This document shows positions 10,101-17,914 of a stretch of 42,361 nt of DNA, one piece after another. The stretch covers positions 1-42,361 of the IMG/VR virus record IMGVR_UViG_3300025769_000251; one strand, written 5' to 3'. Each line of letters starts with the position of its first letter. Position 1 is the first letter of the stretch. The translations under genes were made by a program, and so were the position numbers. Source of the DNA: a virus. The notes below the pieces were generated by a model. The model was not told the origin of the DNA. It did no database searches and saw only the letters and a list, made by a program, of their open reading frames with translations.

Positions 10101-12582
10101 TGGAATTCGAAGAAGACTTGCCAAAAAAATAAGCGACTCATATAATTCCACACGTTTTAACAATCGGTCTAATCGTGGTTATGTTCGTAGAGTGGTTGCG
10201 AGAGACTCATTAAGAATGAGAATCGGCAATCGTTTTGTAGATGTTGCATTGATTCCTTGGATAAGATCTAGAAAAATCTTTTTCCATGCCAAAGGATTAA
10301 CACCTAATACTAAATTTACCCCATTCTTTGATGGTGTTGATGTATCAGCGTGGTGTAAATCAGAAACTTCTTTTGTAGCGTTTTCTGATAGAAATGATGA
10401 TCTTGGTAATCAGAACACATACAATTCTTTGACACAACATCCAGAAGGTACTGAGGAGTTAATTTCAAATTCTCAGGGTGAATGTATAGGATCATTTTTT
10501 ATTCCTAACTTAAAACCAGTTTACTATCTTCCAAAGAAATTTCAATCGAGGAGATTACGTAATTCTTATCTAAGATTTAGGGCTGGTATTCGAGAATTTA
10601 AACTTTTGGATATCAATGAGAATGATTGGTCTAAAGCGAACAGTAAGGCTTTTGCTTACTATAGCGTTGTTGGTGCATTAAACAACAAAACAAATCATAT
10701 GTTAACTACACGGGGGTATCAGACCACATTACCTTTGGGATTAGGGTTTTCAAGTTTTCCTTCTGCATATTCTCCACGAGATTTAAAAAATTCTTTGGAT
10801 GCTCAAAATGCTTCGATAGGTATAATTAATGCTCAACTAGCGGGTAAGTATAGTCCAATAACCGAACCATTAACTTCGGGACAATTAACAACTCTTGACG
10901 CTAATGGTGAAATGTCACAAGTGTTATCAGATTACATTAATGTTAACAACAATCAGTACTCTAATAACTATAGTGCACCGAACGCTTTACCACAAAACCC
11001 GCTTGCACAAACATTTTATGTCGACAATCAATTTGGTGTTGTGTTGACTAAGATATCATTATTCTTTAAGAGTAAGTCGCAAGATGATTTACCAGTATCG
11101 ATACATTTAAGGCCGGTTATTAATGGTAAACCTTCCAACACTGATATTGTTCCAGATAGTCATGTTTTCAAAAATGCAACTGAAGTAAATGTCGCAAGTC
11201 TCAATGACGTGTTTACTATGTCTAAAATTAAAAGCGATTATGAAACTGAGTTTGTTTTTGATGAACCTGTATTCTTACAACCTTGGACAAGTTATGCTGT
11301 GGTAATTACTTCACCTTCTGAAGATTATGAAATATTCTCGGCAAAGACCAAGGATTATGTGTTAGGCAACTCTGGTAAAAGTATTAGTACTCAGGCCGGT
11401 TCTGGGAGTTTATTCTTACCTCAAAATGGTGTTGTCTGGTTAGAAAGTAAAAACCAAGATTTAATGATGCGTTTGGCTCGTGCACAGTTTAATATTTCGG
11501 GCGGTAGTTTATTCTTGAAAAACGCACCTTTACCCGCAAAACAATTAGAACCCAATCCAATAAGATTAAACGGAACTACTAGTGTTTATGTTAAAGCTCC
11601 ATGTCATGGTTTGGCTGTTGGAGATACTGTACAACTTGCTAATTGTGAAGATGTCAGTAATATTACTGCGGCAACATTAAACACTACACATATTGTGGAT
11701 GCCATAGATGCAGATGGTTATCAATTTGTAATTGGTACTACAGCAACTGAATCTGTTAGTGGGGGTGGCGATCAATGTCTGTCTTCTAGAAACTTGGTAT
11801 TTGATGTGGTAAATCCAAACATGGAAAGTATTATTCCAAACTTTACTTCACTAGACTATTCTGCGAAGTTTATTTCTGGAGTACATGTTTCTCAACCAAC
11901 GTCAGAAAGGTTTTTGCCTAATGGTTTGGGTGGAGCAATCATCAATGCGAAATTTGAAAAGATAACACCAGATCAGAACACAGAATTTGATAAACCCAGA
12001 GCAGTCTATAATAGCAGTGTGGTTGATGCCACGAGTCATTTAGGATCAACAACTGCTGGTGATACAGAATCTGTTTATATGAAAATAGATTTTAAATCCT
12101 CTAACGATTATGTGTCTCCAATCTTAGATCTTTCTAGATGTTCTTTAACAGTCGCAGGTGAATGTATTTTTGATGGGAATCAAACACCAAGCCTTCATCC
12201 GGTTGCAGAAACATCGCCTTCTGGTGGTACAGATGGTCCTAAACATATCACAACTCCTATAACTCTTGAAGTGCCTGGGGTTTCGATGGATGTTAGAGCC
12301 GAAGTTACTGTACCACCTGATGCAAACATTGATTTTTACTACAGAACTGCAGCTGCAGATCAGAATATTTCAGAGGTTCCTTGGAGATATCAACCGCCGG
12401 TTAATCCTATTCCCAATTCTACATCGGGTACGGTTCAAGCGCAGTGGTTGCCTGGAGGAAAGAACGGGAGTTTAGATCCATTTATGCAATCACAGACCAA
12501 GTTTGTAATGCGGGGTCAAGGTAAAGGACCTTCTATCCAATTGGGCAACGGTGGTATTTTGACAAGGATACATGCCGTATAA
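7141..12582 (+). CDS. Very large baseplate/tail protein (DUF4815-like; possible gp7/gp10 counterpart)
   Basis: The 1813-residue product starts with LPQLYKDDYDSADNYHQILF and SGRALQARELTQLQTLIYAE (about residues 30-50). I recognise this N-terminus from DUF4815-type virion proteins of marine T4-like phages. The middle (about 680-840) has a helical MADIAKLDDKIENLKEYTEL segment. At about 1280 the NPLAQTFYVDNQFGVVLTKI motif opens a beta-rich C-terminal section with a jelly-roll look (LPVSIHLRPVINGKPSN, PWTSYAVVIT). By size and position, after gp8 and before the fibres, it could do the work of T4 gp7 and/or gp10, joining wedge to fibres. I see no direct sequence match to either. Translation is probably coupled to gp8 (gap of 3 bases) and to the small gene that follows (2 bases). 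Confidence 0.7.
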   Translation: MASTFTSSTLPQLYKDDYDSADNYHQILFNSGRALQARELTQLQTLIYAEMGRFGSNVFKEGSAVSFGNIAINASYDFIQIATVTGGAFADIPVGTVFTEADTNIKVKVLQVLPAEALVNPDTLFVTYINGGGTAINGTPPTVSAEGQLLGPNFALTVHEFGQNGAPFPTGRAVKLDVDQGDFFVMGRFVHSNAQSIILSPTSQIVNTIVGFKVIQEVITVNDTQDLYDNAGSSPNLASPGADRYRIRLELTEKDPNNDTDTFVFLARIENSKIVETVDVLDSYNKINDVLALRTEEESGDYIVNPFTIGFDSADAENLSLTISEGTAYVNGYRVENPSPTKLIVPRSIGDGELVNNDVIPVTYGNYVLIDSTTALPTFDYSQVNICSDTIGSNVIGTCRIRGVEPSGSQLKMYLFDIEINPNENFNTAKSITQFGAGDTQLLNTNGTSAQLFGSTDNDLLFQTSRPRPSSFSDIIITTQKSVTKIAEVTGNTITLDNLPGGETYENSSQWIIVEITGANGPAFIPTTVTGIGTNAVTISDPLIADGEAYQIIHYVKNSSATQKSKSLTSFSGYFDVVAGEVDLGLPDVSQVEVVKVVGAGPDVTTGPDCSERFILDDGQRDNYYQNGKLILKGGETDPTRVYVEFTYWARGGIGGAFYSPQNYSASTYGNIPNHVLQDGSVISLRNYLDFRPDKDAAGNFSNISFLPASGTSISADVTYHLPRADKVLITQEGDLQVLMGQQSRDPQLKKTPDNALELYQVLMNANTIDENDVQIKPIEHKLYTMADIAKLDDKIENLKEYTELNIAELRAFHTPSLDSAGLERPDSGIVVDNGEDQTGSATEDGDYSASLDPENQLIRPMVDEDNIRLVIETLSGVNYGNSNVVKKGDNVYLGYDSAEWKFQNLASRSIKVNPYGMVDNVGVIKLSPSTDEWKESKEEAIKAVVGTSKLDTKQAFLWNSWQWNWKGRNDEDLWISDDTKSGFVSNGIRRRLAKKISDSYNSTRFNNRSNRGYVRRVVARDSLRMRIGNRFVDVALIPWIRSRKIFFHAKGLTPNTKFTPFFDGVDVSAWCKSETSFVAFSDRNDDLGNQNTYNSLTQHPEGTEELISNSQGECIGSFFIPNLKPVYYLPKKFQSRRLRNSYLRFRAGIREFKLLDINENDWSKANSKAFAYYSVVGALNNKTNHMLTTRGYQTTLPLGLGFSSFPSAYSPRDLKNSLDAQNASIGIINAQLAGKYSPITEPLTSGQLTTLDANGEMSQVLSDYINVNNNQYSNNYSAPNALPQNPLAQTFYVDNQFGVVLTKISLFFKSKSQDDLPVSIHLRPVINGKPSNTDIVPDSHVFKNATEVNVASLNDVFTMSKIKSDYETEFVFDEPVFLQPWTSYAVVITSPSEDYEIFSAKTKDYVLGNSGKSISTQAGSGSLFLPQNGVVWLESKNQDLMMRLARAQFNISGGSLFLKNAPLPAKQLEPNPIRLNGTTSVYVKAPCHGLAVGDTVQLANCEDVSNITAATLNTTHIVDAIDADGYQFVIGTTATESVSGGGDQCLSSRNLVFDVVNPNMESIIPNFTSLDYSAKFISGVHVSQPTSERFLPNGLGGAIINAKFEKITPDQNTEFDKPRAVYNSSVVDATSHLGSTTAGDTESVYMKIDFKSSNDYVSPILDLSRCSLTVAGECIFDGNQTPSLHPVAETSPSGGTDGPKHITTPITLEVPGVSMDVRAEVTVPPDANIDFYYRTAAADQNISEVPWRYQPPVNPIPNSTSGTVQAQWLPGGKNGSLDPFMQSQTKFVMRGQGKGPSIQLGNGGILTRIHAV

Positions 12583-12584
12583 TT

Positions 12585-12818
12585 ATGAAAGAATATCTTG
12601 AAGTTTCAGGTCATCCGGGCTTAGTTCGTGATCCAGATAACAACGCGATTTTGTCCGTTGATTTTGAAAAAATCGAACGAGCTCGAAGACTGAAAAAAGA
12701 AAAGCTGACCCAAGAACAAATTCAAAGAACGTTTGACAGTAGATTGAGTTCTCTTGAATCTGATATATCTGAAATTAAAGAGGTTCTAAATTCCATAGCA
12801 AAAAACTTATATAAATAA
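12585..12818 (+). CDS. Small conserved-type virion protein with C-terminal coiled coil
   Basis: The 77-residue product starts 2 bases after the large baseplate gene. The N-terminus (GHPGLVRDPDNNAILSVD, residues 9-26) resembles a short segment I associate with small virion proteins of marine T4-like phages. From residue 30 it is a charged helix with heptad-like leucine/isoleucine spacing (LSSLESDISEIKEVLNSIAK), so a short coiled coil is likely. The function is unknown; a trimerisation or adaptor element between baseplate and fibres would fit. The stop codon lies inside the next late promoter. Confidence 0.65.
   Translation: MKEYLEVSGHPGLVRDPDNNAILSVDFEKIERARRLKKEKLTQEQIQRTFDSRLSSLESDISEIKEVLNSIAKNLYK
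12810..12817 (+). promoter_or_regulatory. T4-type late promoter opening the repeat-fibre/modification unit
   Basis: A perfect TATAAATA overlaps the upstream stop codon (TAA 12816-12818) and ends 28 bases before the ATG at 12846. No further intergenic octamer occurs until 19360, so the five genes between them probably form one late transcription unit. Confidence 0.85.
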
Positions 12819-12845
12819 ACCATACACTGATTATAAGTTTTAATA

Positions 12846-15800
12846 ATGTCTCTTAGACCATTTAAATTTGCCAATGATGCTACCAATACGGGTGCAATTA
12901 AGCAATTCTCTAAACCTGAACGGCAATATCTTGCCTATAGGACGGGAAAATATCTTACCGATATGGTCGAAGGAGATCCTTCAACGCTAACCATTACACC
13001 TACAGCAACCACCGTCAACGTTGGTACTTATGTAGACACAATCTATAATCCTGACGTTCCTAGTGAATTTCCGAGAACACGTTCACGAACATATTACGGT
13101 AAAGCTAATTCCTCAGATGATGTTAATAAATTTAGTTATGTGAATCCTGTTACACTACCGTCATTAGTTTATACTGACGATACTGTCGAAATAACCGTTA
13201 CGGTTGATTGTTCTGAGACTCAAAATAGATTTGATGAAATACAATCATCAATTTCGTTTAACGCTTCGGCTTCTAATTATAATATAGATTCGATTGTCAC
13301 TTCTCCTACAGCTACAACAATTGATGATCTATCAGTTTCTTGGGAAAATTTTTCAACTGGATTAACGCCACAACAATATTCAGTAACGTATACACTATCA
13401 TTTACTAATATTGGTTACATGTTGGTTTCTATTAGTTCATCAGCTTTAGATTCAAACAATGTGCAACCAACATCAACCGATATTTACTCTTCTTTTATTA
13501 GAGTCGAAAGATCTGATTCGCCGGGATTATCTGAAATACAAACTTCAATTTATCAAGAAAATATGGTGACACCGTTAGAGGACGGTGAAAATAAAAGATA
13601 TCCCATTTATTACGATGTTTACCGTAGAGGGTTGAAAGAAAGTAATAATGTAGAATTGGACAACATGACTGTGGGCGTCCTAAACAATATGATGGAAGAC
13701 GAATTGCCTGGGACATATCGCTTGTCAGCAGATTCGCCTGGTGATGATTGGCAAATTTATTTAGAAAATGTTTTTATTGATACAAGATATGATGGAAGTT
13801 CGACCGCATATTCTATATGGTTGAGAACAGAATACGAAACAATTCCAGTCCGAACAAATCCTTTAGTAGTTAGGCGTGCTGGACCTAACAATCGCTTTGA
13901 TGGTCTTCAAGCGATGAATGATGAACAGATAGATTTTACCTTCGGGGAAAGAGCTAAAAGAATTATTATGGAATCTGGCGTTGGCACATATCAATTGAGG
14001 TCTAGTGAACAAGGCGCACCTACGGATGCTGGCACATGGGTCGCTAGAGGCGTTGCAATTGATACTCGTTTAACATTTAGAGCGGATGAAGGGTACACTG
14101 GATTTGTTGACTATGAAAGAACGTATGATTCAACATATATTGGTGATACCATATATGAAGGAGATTATGAAGGAACATATCTTGTAGAATATGAAACTGA
14201 ATATGAATCGACATATTCTACAGAGTATGAAACAGCATTTCAACTTCAATATACTGGAAACTATTCTACAGATTATGAGGGACTATATGAGACAGGTTAT
14301 TTGAACGAATATTCTGTTGAATATCTTCAAGAATATGGTGCAATTGATTTCGAAGCCTTTGATGGATATGAACCGGATCGTGAATTATATCAAGCCGAAT
14401 ATGAAGGTATTATTGACATTGAAAATTATAATGCTGATTATGATGGGTCTCCAGCTGAATATGTTGCTACATATAACGTAGACTATAGTGGTGATTATCA
14501 AACAGATTATATTGGTGGTTACGAAAGAGACGATTTTGAATTTTATTCTGGAGTGTATATCGGTGATTATTTAACCGAGTTTGAAGCTTACGATGGTGAA
14601 TATATTGGTACGTTTGAGATTACCAATTATAATACCGAATTCTTAACATACGAAGTCTTTGGTGGCGAGTACATTGGTACCTATGATGGTGAATATATTG
14701 GTACGTTTGAGATTACCAATTATAATACCGAATTCTTAACATATGAAGACTTTGGTGGCGAGTACATTGGTACCTATGATGGAGAATACATTGGTACGTT
14801 TGAAATTGCAAATTACAACACTGAATTTTTGACATATGCTGTTTTTGGTGGGGAATATATTGGCACGTTTGAAGGTGAAACATATACGACAGATTTCTTA
14901 TCTTATGCCGAGTTTGCTGGACAATATCTAGGAACTGATTTTGAAGAGTTTTCAATAACTAATTACACTGGTTTTGAAAGTTTTAGTGGTGACATTATTA
15001 CAACAGATTTCGAATTTTTCGAATCTACTCCTTATCAAGGCTTCGAATCTTTCACGGGTTCATATACTGGAACTGATTTTGAATCTTTTTCAGTCTCCAA
15101 TTATCAAGGCTTCCAATCTTTCACGGGCGAATATACTGGAACTGATTTTGAATCTTTTTCAGTCTCCAATTATCAAAGTTTTGAAACCTTTACTGGTGAG
15201 TACACTACAACTGATTTTGAATCTTTTTCAGTCTCCAATTATCAAGGCTTCCAATCTTTCACGGGCTCATATACTGGAACTGATTTTGAATCTTTTTCAG
15301 TCTCCAATTATCAAAGTTTTGAAACCTTTACTGGTGAGTACATTGGAACGTACAATTCACCGGCCGGCCCTGTCGTCTTAACGGGAACTGTGAATCCAAG
15401 AGGTTCAGCGATAAACAATACTCAGAATACGACAAACAATCCAACAGCCAAAGGATATTTCACCTCGCAAAGTGGTTCTGCTATTACTATTAATAGTACA
15501 GGAACTATTACTCAAAATCCATGGTCATCACTAGGGAATGTTTTATGTTTCTATAGTCAACAATTCTTTGTCGGTAAATCAAAAAGCATGAAGCATAGGA
15601 TTGTTTTAGTACTATCAGGCACTCATCCTCAAAACGCCTTTACTAACATTACAATTGGTGGCATAGGGTCTTGGATTAACGTATTTGAAACAGCAAATGC
15701 ACAATACGCTACTGGGAGCGGATTAGGTCAAGGCCTTTACGCTTTCGGCGGAACTGGACTTACCGGAACGGAGTGGGTATGGACGAGTGGAAACACAAAT

Positions 15801-15905
15801 AGTGGTTTTGAGGGTCCACTTGGTACCGGCGATAATTTAAATGCTTGGACAGATCTTATGGATGCAGGCACTACATCTAGATCTTGGACTGTAGAATACC
15901 CATAA
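12846..15905 (+). CDS. Tyrosine-rich repeat fibre/virion protein
   Basis: The 1019-residue product has three parts. Residues 1 to about 415 are non-repetitive and beta-rich, opening with RPFKFANDATNTGAIKQFSK and likely Ig-like domains; this is probably the virion-attachment part. Residues about 416-840 are an extremely Tyr/Glu/Thr/Gly-rich tract, with aromatic residues often every fourth position (LVEYETEYESTYSTEYE) and turning into longer tandem units (GEYIGTFEITNYNTEFLTY, then TGTDFESFSVSNYQ). Residues about 840-1019 form a non-repetitive C-terminal domain (GSAINNTQ, WSSLGNVLCFYSQQ, GIGSWINVFE) that could be the receptor-facing tip. The C-terminal gene boundary is a TAATG overlap with a second protein of the same style. 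The function as a tail fibre or decoration is inferred from position and composition. Confidence 0.75.
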   Translation: MSLRPFKFANDATNTGAIKQFSKPERQYLAYRTGKYLTDMVEGDPSTLTITPTATTVNVGTYVDTIYNPDVPSEFPRTRSRTYYGKANSSDDVNKFSYVNPVTLPSLVYTDDTVEITVTVDCSETQNRFDEIQSSISFNASASNYNIDSIVTSPTATTIDDLSVSWENFSTGLTPQQYSVTYTLSFTNIGYMLVSISSSALDSNNVQPTSTDIYSSFIRVERSDSPGLSEIQTSIYQENMVTPLEDGENKRYPIYYDVYRRGLKESNNVELDNMTVGVLNNMMEDELPGTYRLSADSPGDDWQIYLENVFIDTRYDGSSTAYSIWLRTEYETIPVRTNPLVVRRAGPNNRFDGLQAMNDEQIDFTFGERAKRIIMESGVGTYQLRSSEQGAPTDAGTWVARGVAIDTRLTFRADEGYTGFVDYERTYDSTYIGDTIYEGDYEGTYLVEYETEYESTYSTEYETAFQLQYTGNYSTDYEGLYETGYLNEYSVEYLQEYGAIDFEAFDGYEPDRELYQAEYEGIIDIENYNADYDGSPAEYVATYNVDYSGDYQTDYIGGYERDDFEFYSGVYIGDYLTEFEAYDGEYIGTFEITNYNTEFLTYEVFGGEYIGTYDGEYIGTFEITNYNTEFLTYEDFGGEYIGTYDGEYIGTFEIANYNTEFLTYAVFGGEYIGTFEGETYTTDFLSYAEFAGQYLGTDFEEFSITNYTGFESFSGDIITTDFEFFESTPYQGFESFTGSYTGTDFESFSVSNYQGFQSFTGEYTGTDFESFSVSNYQSFETFTGEYTTTDFESFSVSNYQGFQSFTGSYTGTDFESFSVSNYQSFETFTGEYIGTYNSPAGPVVLTGTVNPRGSAINNTQNTTNNPTAKGYFTSQSGSAITINSTGTITQNPWSSLGNVLCFYSQQFFVGKSKSMKHRIVLVLSGTHPQNAFTNITIGGIGSWINVFETANAQYATGSGLGQGLYAFGGTGLTGTEWVWTSGNTNSGFEGPLGTGDNLNAWTDLMDAGTTSRSWTVEYP
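14595..14873 (+). repeat. 93-bp in-frame tandem repeat, three copies
   Basis: Copies begin at 14595, 14688 and 14781, each 31 codons (GEYIGTFEITNYNTEFLTY plus a GGEYIGTYD-type linker). The first two are almost identical at base level and the third has drifted. Confidence 0.9.
15063..15338 (+). repeat. 69-bp in-frame tandem repeat, four copies
   Basis: Units start at 15063, 15132, 15201 and 15270, each 23 codons (Y-T-G/T-T-D-F-E-S-F-S-V-S-N-Y-Q plus FxxFTGxx). The GATTTTGAATCTTTTTCAGT core is identical in all four. Two alternating versions (QGFQSFTG and QSFETFTG) indicate duplication of a 138-bp double unit. Confidence 0.9.
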
Positions 15906-17431
15906 TGGCCGATTTTATAGCATATAGTGATTACACGACACCGGAATCAGAATCCTACACCGGAGATGGTGGCACTTCTTATCTAGCTACTTATTCTAGC
16001 GTGTTTGATGACCCAACTCCAGCTTCTGAATCCTACACCGGAGATGGTGGCACTTCTTATCTAGCTACTTATTCTAGCGTGTTTGATACTCCAACTCCTG
16101 TTTCAGAGTCTTATATTGGAGATGGTGGCACTTCTTATCTAGCTACTTATTCTAGCGTGTTTGATGACCCAACTCCAGCTTCTGAATCCTACACCGGAGA
16201 TGGTGGCATTTCTTATCTAGCTACTTATTCTAGCGTGTTTGATGACCCAACTCCAGCTTCTGAATCCTACACCGGAGATGGTGGCACTTCTTTCGCAGAA
16301 AATTATGATGGGGAATATTTAAATTATACTGCGCCAGACGGAGTAGAGTATGTTGGTGATGGTGGTGCCCCCTATCTAGCATCATATGATGGAGTATATG
16401 AAGGATACACTGCGGCCGGACCTTTTGATTATATTGGCGCTGATTACGAAAATGCATACGATGTTACATATGTTGCAACATATTCAGATTATACAGATCC
16501 AGTTACAGAAAATTACACAGGAACGGATTATGTAAATCCATTTGATACTGATTACTTAAGCACTTATAGTGACTATACAACTCCGGAGTTTGAATCTTAC
16601 AGTGACTACACAACCCCAGAAATAGAAGGTTACATTGGTGCCGATTATTCAGACCCATATGATACTGATTACTTAAGCACTTATAATGATTATACAACGC
16701 CAGAGTTTGAATCTTACAGTGACTATACAACACCAGAATTAGAAGATTACGTTGGTGCTGACTATTCAGACCCATATGATACTGATTACTTAAGCACTTA
16801 TAATGATTATACAACGCCAGAGTTTGAGTCCTATGTAGGTGTTGGTGGGTATACTGGTTTTGATGGTACGTTTGACACGCCTAGGTTTGAAACATATGAT
16901 GGTGTTTATACGGGAGTTGTTTTTGAAGCGTATTCACACGATTACGAAGGTGATTATACACAATCTTTTGATGACTATGAAACGGGCGTTTACATTGGTA
17001 CCTATGACGCAACATATACTGGCGAATATCAAGGGACATATAACACAACATATATCGGTGAATACACTCCAACTTTCAATTCAGAATATGAGGGGGAATA
17101 TGAAACAGCTTATGAAGTTCTTTACGAAACAGAATATGGTGTAGAATATGAAGGTAACTACGTTGTAGAATATGAAGGTAGTTATGATAGGGATGCATAT
17201 ACTGCAGAATATGAAACTGAGTACAATGCTGAAATATATGAAACTGAATATAGCGTCTCTTATGATGGTGATATATACTTAGGTGATTATGTTGGTGATG
17301 ATCCTTATCAAGAGTACACAACTTCGTACATTTTTGATTATACCACTGAAGAAATATTTGGCAGTAACTATGAAATTTCTCCACCAATTGTTCAAGTAGA
17401 GACTTGGACATTATATGTGAGAATTGCTTAA
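15905..17431 (+). CDS. Second tyrosine/acid-rich tandem-repeat protein
   Basis: The 508-residue product starts at ATG 15905, whose first base is the last base of the previous TAA; an in-frame TTG at 15884 is rejected because it lies inside the previous gene. It is almost entirely repeat: five copies of a 26-residue unit around SYTGDGGTSYLATYSSVFD (about residues 16-130); then a 39-residue unit built from DTDYLSTYNDYTTPEFESY (about 212-312); then a Tyr-every-fourth-residue tract (YIGTYDATYTGEYQGTYNTTY, then EYETEYNAEIYETEYSVSYD, about 365-475). It closes with a short non-repetitive C-terminus ending WTLYVRIA. It is strongly acidic. It shares composition and the YxGxY style with the preceding gene, so both probably belong to one fibre system. 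No homologue with known function is recognised. Confidence 0.7.
   Translation: MADFIAYSDYTTPESESYTGDGGTSYLATYSSVFDDPTPASESYTGDGGTSYLATYSSVFDTPTPVSESYIGDGGTSYLATYSSVFDDPTPASESYTGDGGISYLATYSSVFDDPTPASESYTGDGGTSFAENYDGEYLNYTAPDGVEYVGDGGAPYLASYDGVYEGYTAAGPFDYIGADYENAYDVTYVATYSDYTDPVTENYTGTDYVNPFDTDYLSTYSDYTTPEFESYSDYTTPEIEGYIGADYSDPYDTDYLSTYNDYTTPEFESYSDYTTPELEDYVGADYSDPYDTDYLSTYNDYTTPEFESYVGVGGYTGFDGTFDTPRFETYDGVYTGVVFEAYSHDYEGDYTQSFDDYETGVYIGTYDATYTGEYQGTYNTTYIGEYTPTFNSEYEGEYETAYEVLYETEYGVEYEGNYVVEYEGSYDRDAYTAEYETEYNAEIYETEYSVSYDGDIYLGDYVGDDPYQEYTTSYIFDYTTEEIFGSNYEISPPIVQVETWTLYVRIA
15950..16291 (+). repeat. 78-bp in-frame tandem repeat, five copies (last partial)
   Basis: Units begin at 15950, 16028, 16106, 16184 and 16262, exactly 78 bases (26 codons) apart. 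Most copies are near-identical at base level. The third start has drifted (GAGTCTTATATTGGAG) and the fifth breaks off after the TSF codons. Confidence 0.95.
16540..16834 (+). repeat. 117-bp in-frame tandem repeat, about two and a half copies
   Basis: The GATACTGATTACTTAAGCAC core recurs at 16546, 16663 and 16780, 117 bases apart. Each unit encodes DTDYLSTY followed by two SDYTTPE-type segments and a GADYSDPY linker. Confidence 0.9.
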
Positions 17432-17445
17432 AATGAGGATTTGTA

Positions 17446-17913
17446 ATGTCGAACTATCGGTTTTTAAAAAATGCATTTTGGGAAAAAGAAGATAGATCTC
17501 AATTAAAATGTATTAGGATGACAAAACTTGGGCCAAACCAAGAAAAAAAAGATGAACTCTCTTTAAAAAAATATAATGAAGATGGTTCAGAAAATAAATT
17601 ATTTCGTGAAGTGGTTGATACGTTGACTATTAAAGGTATTGACAAATCTTCTAATGAACGAAAAGAACAGAAAAAACGAAGCAGTTTAGATAATAAAGTC
17701 AAAGAAGATCAAAAAAGAAAAGCCAAAGAACTAGAACGTTTATATGGTTTTAAATTAAGAGCTTTTGAAATAGAAGATGTAAAAAATTGTTCTAATAGAT
17801 TAATACGATCAAAAATACGAAAAGCTAAAAACGAAATTGAAGTTCAGTCCTTAGTAACAATTGCAATTGCGCATGAAATGGGTTTGCAACTTATTAATCA
17901 GGTGGATGACTAA
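17446..17913 (+). CDS. Basic coiled-coil protein of unknown function
   Basis: The 155-residue product starts 14 bases after the repeat-protein gene, with GAGG in a good Shine-Dalgarno position. The N-terminus is aromatic (YRFLKNAFWEKEDRSQLKCI, residues 4-23). The middle (about 65-100) is a lysine/arginine/glutamate-rich helix (NERKEQKKRSSLDNKVKEDQ) and the C-terminal third is again helical (ALVTI-type hydrophobic helix, ending NQVDD). I see no membrane segment or signal peptide. It lies between two acidic fibre genes and the glycosyltransferase, 1 base before the latter. It is strongly basic while its neighbours upstream are strongly acidic, so a dedicated fibre chaperone or adaptor is one reading. 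I do not recognise a family. Confidence 0.6.
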   Translation: MSNYRFLKNAFWEKEDRSQLKCIRMTKLGPNQEKKDELSLKKYNEDGSENKLFREVVDTLTIKGIDKSSNERKEQKKRSSLDNKVKEDQKRKAKELERLYGFKLRAFEIEDVKNCSNRLIRSKIRKAKNEIEVQSLVTIAIAHEMGLQLINQVDD

Positions 17914-17914
17914 T

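Noticed and set aside
15884-15904. Upstream TTG start for the second Tyr-rich protein
   Set aside because: It lies in the end of the preceding gene; ATG 15905 in a TAATG overlap is the better start.
16230-17411. His/Tyr-rich antisense frames opposite the second repeat protein
   Set aside because: They mirror the Tyr/Asp/Glu-rich sense repeats and show no features of their own.
17861-17914. Earlier in-frame ATG for the glycosyltransferase
   Set aside because: It would overlap the previous gene by 53 bases and add a tail of unrelated residues before the nucleotide-binding strand; ATG 17915 follows the previous stop directly.
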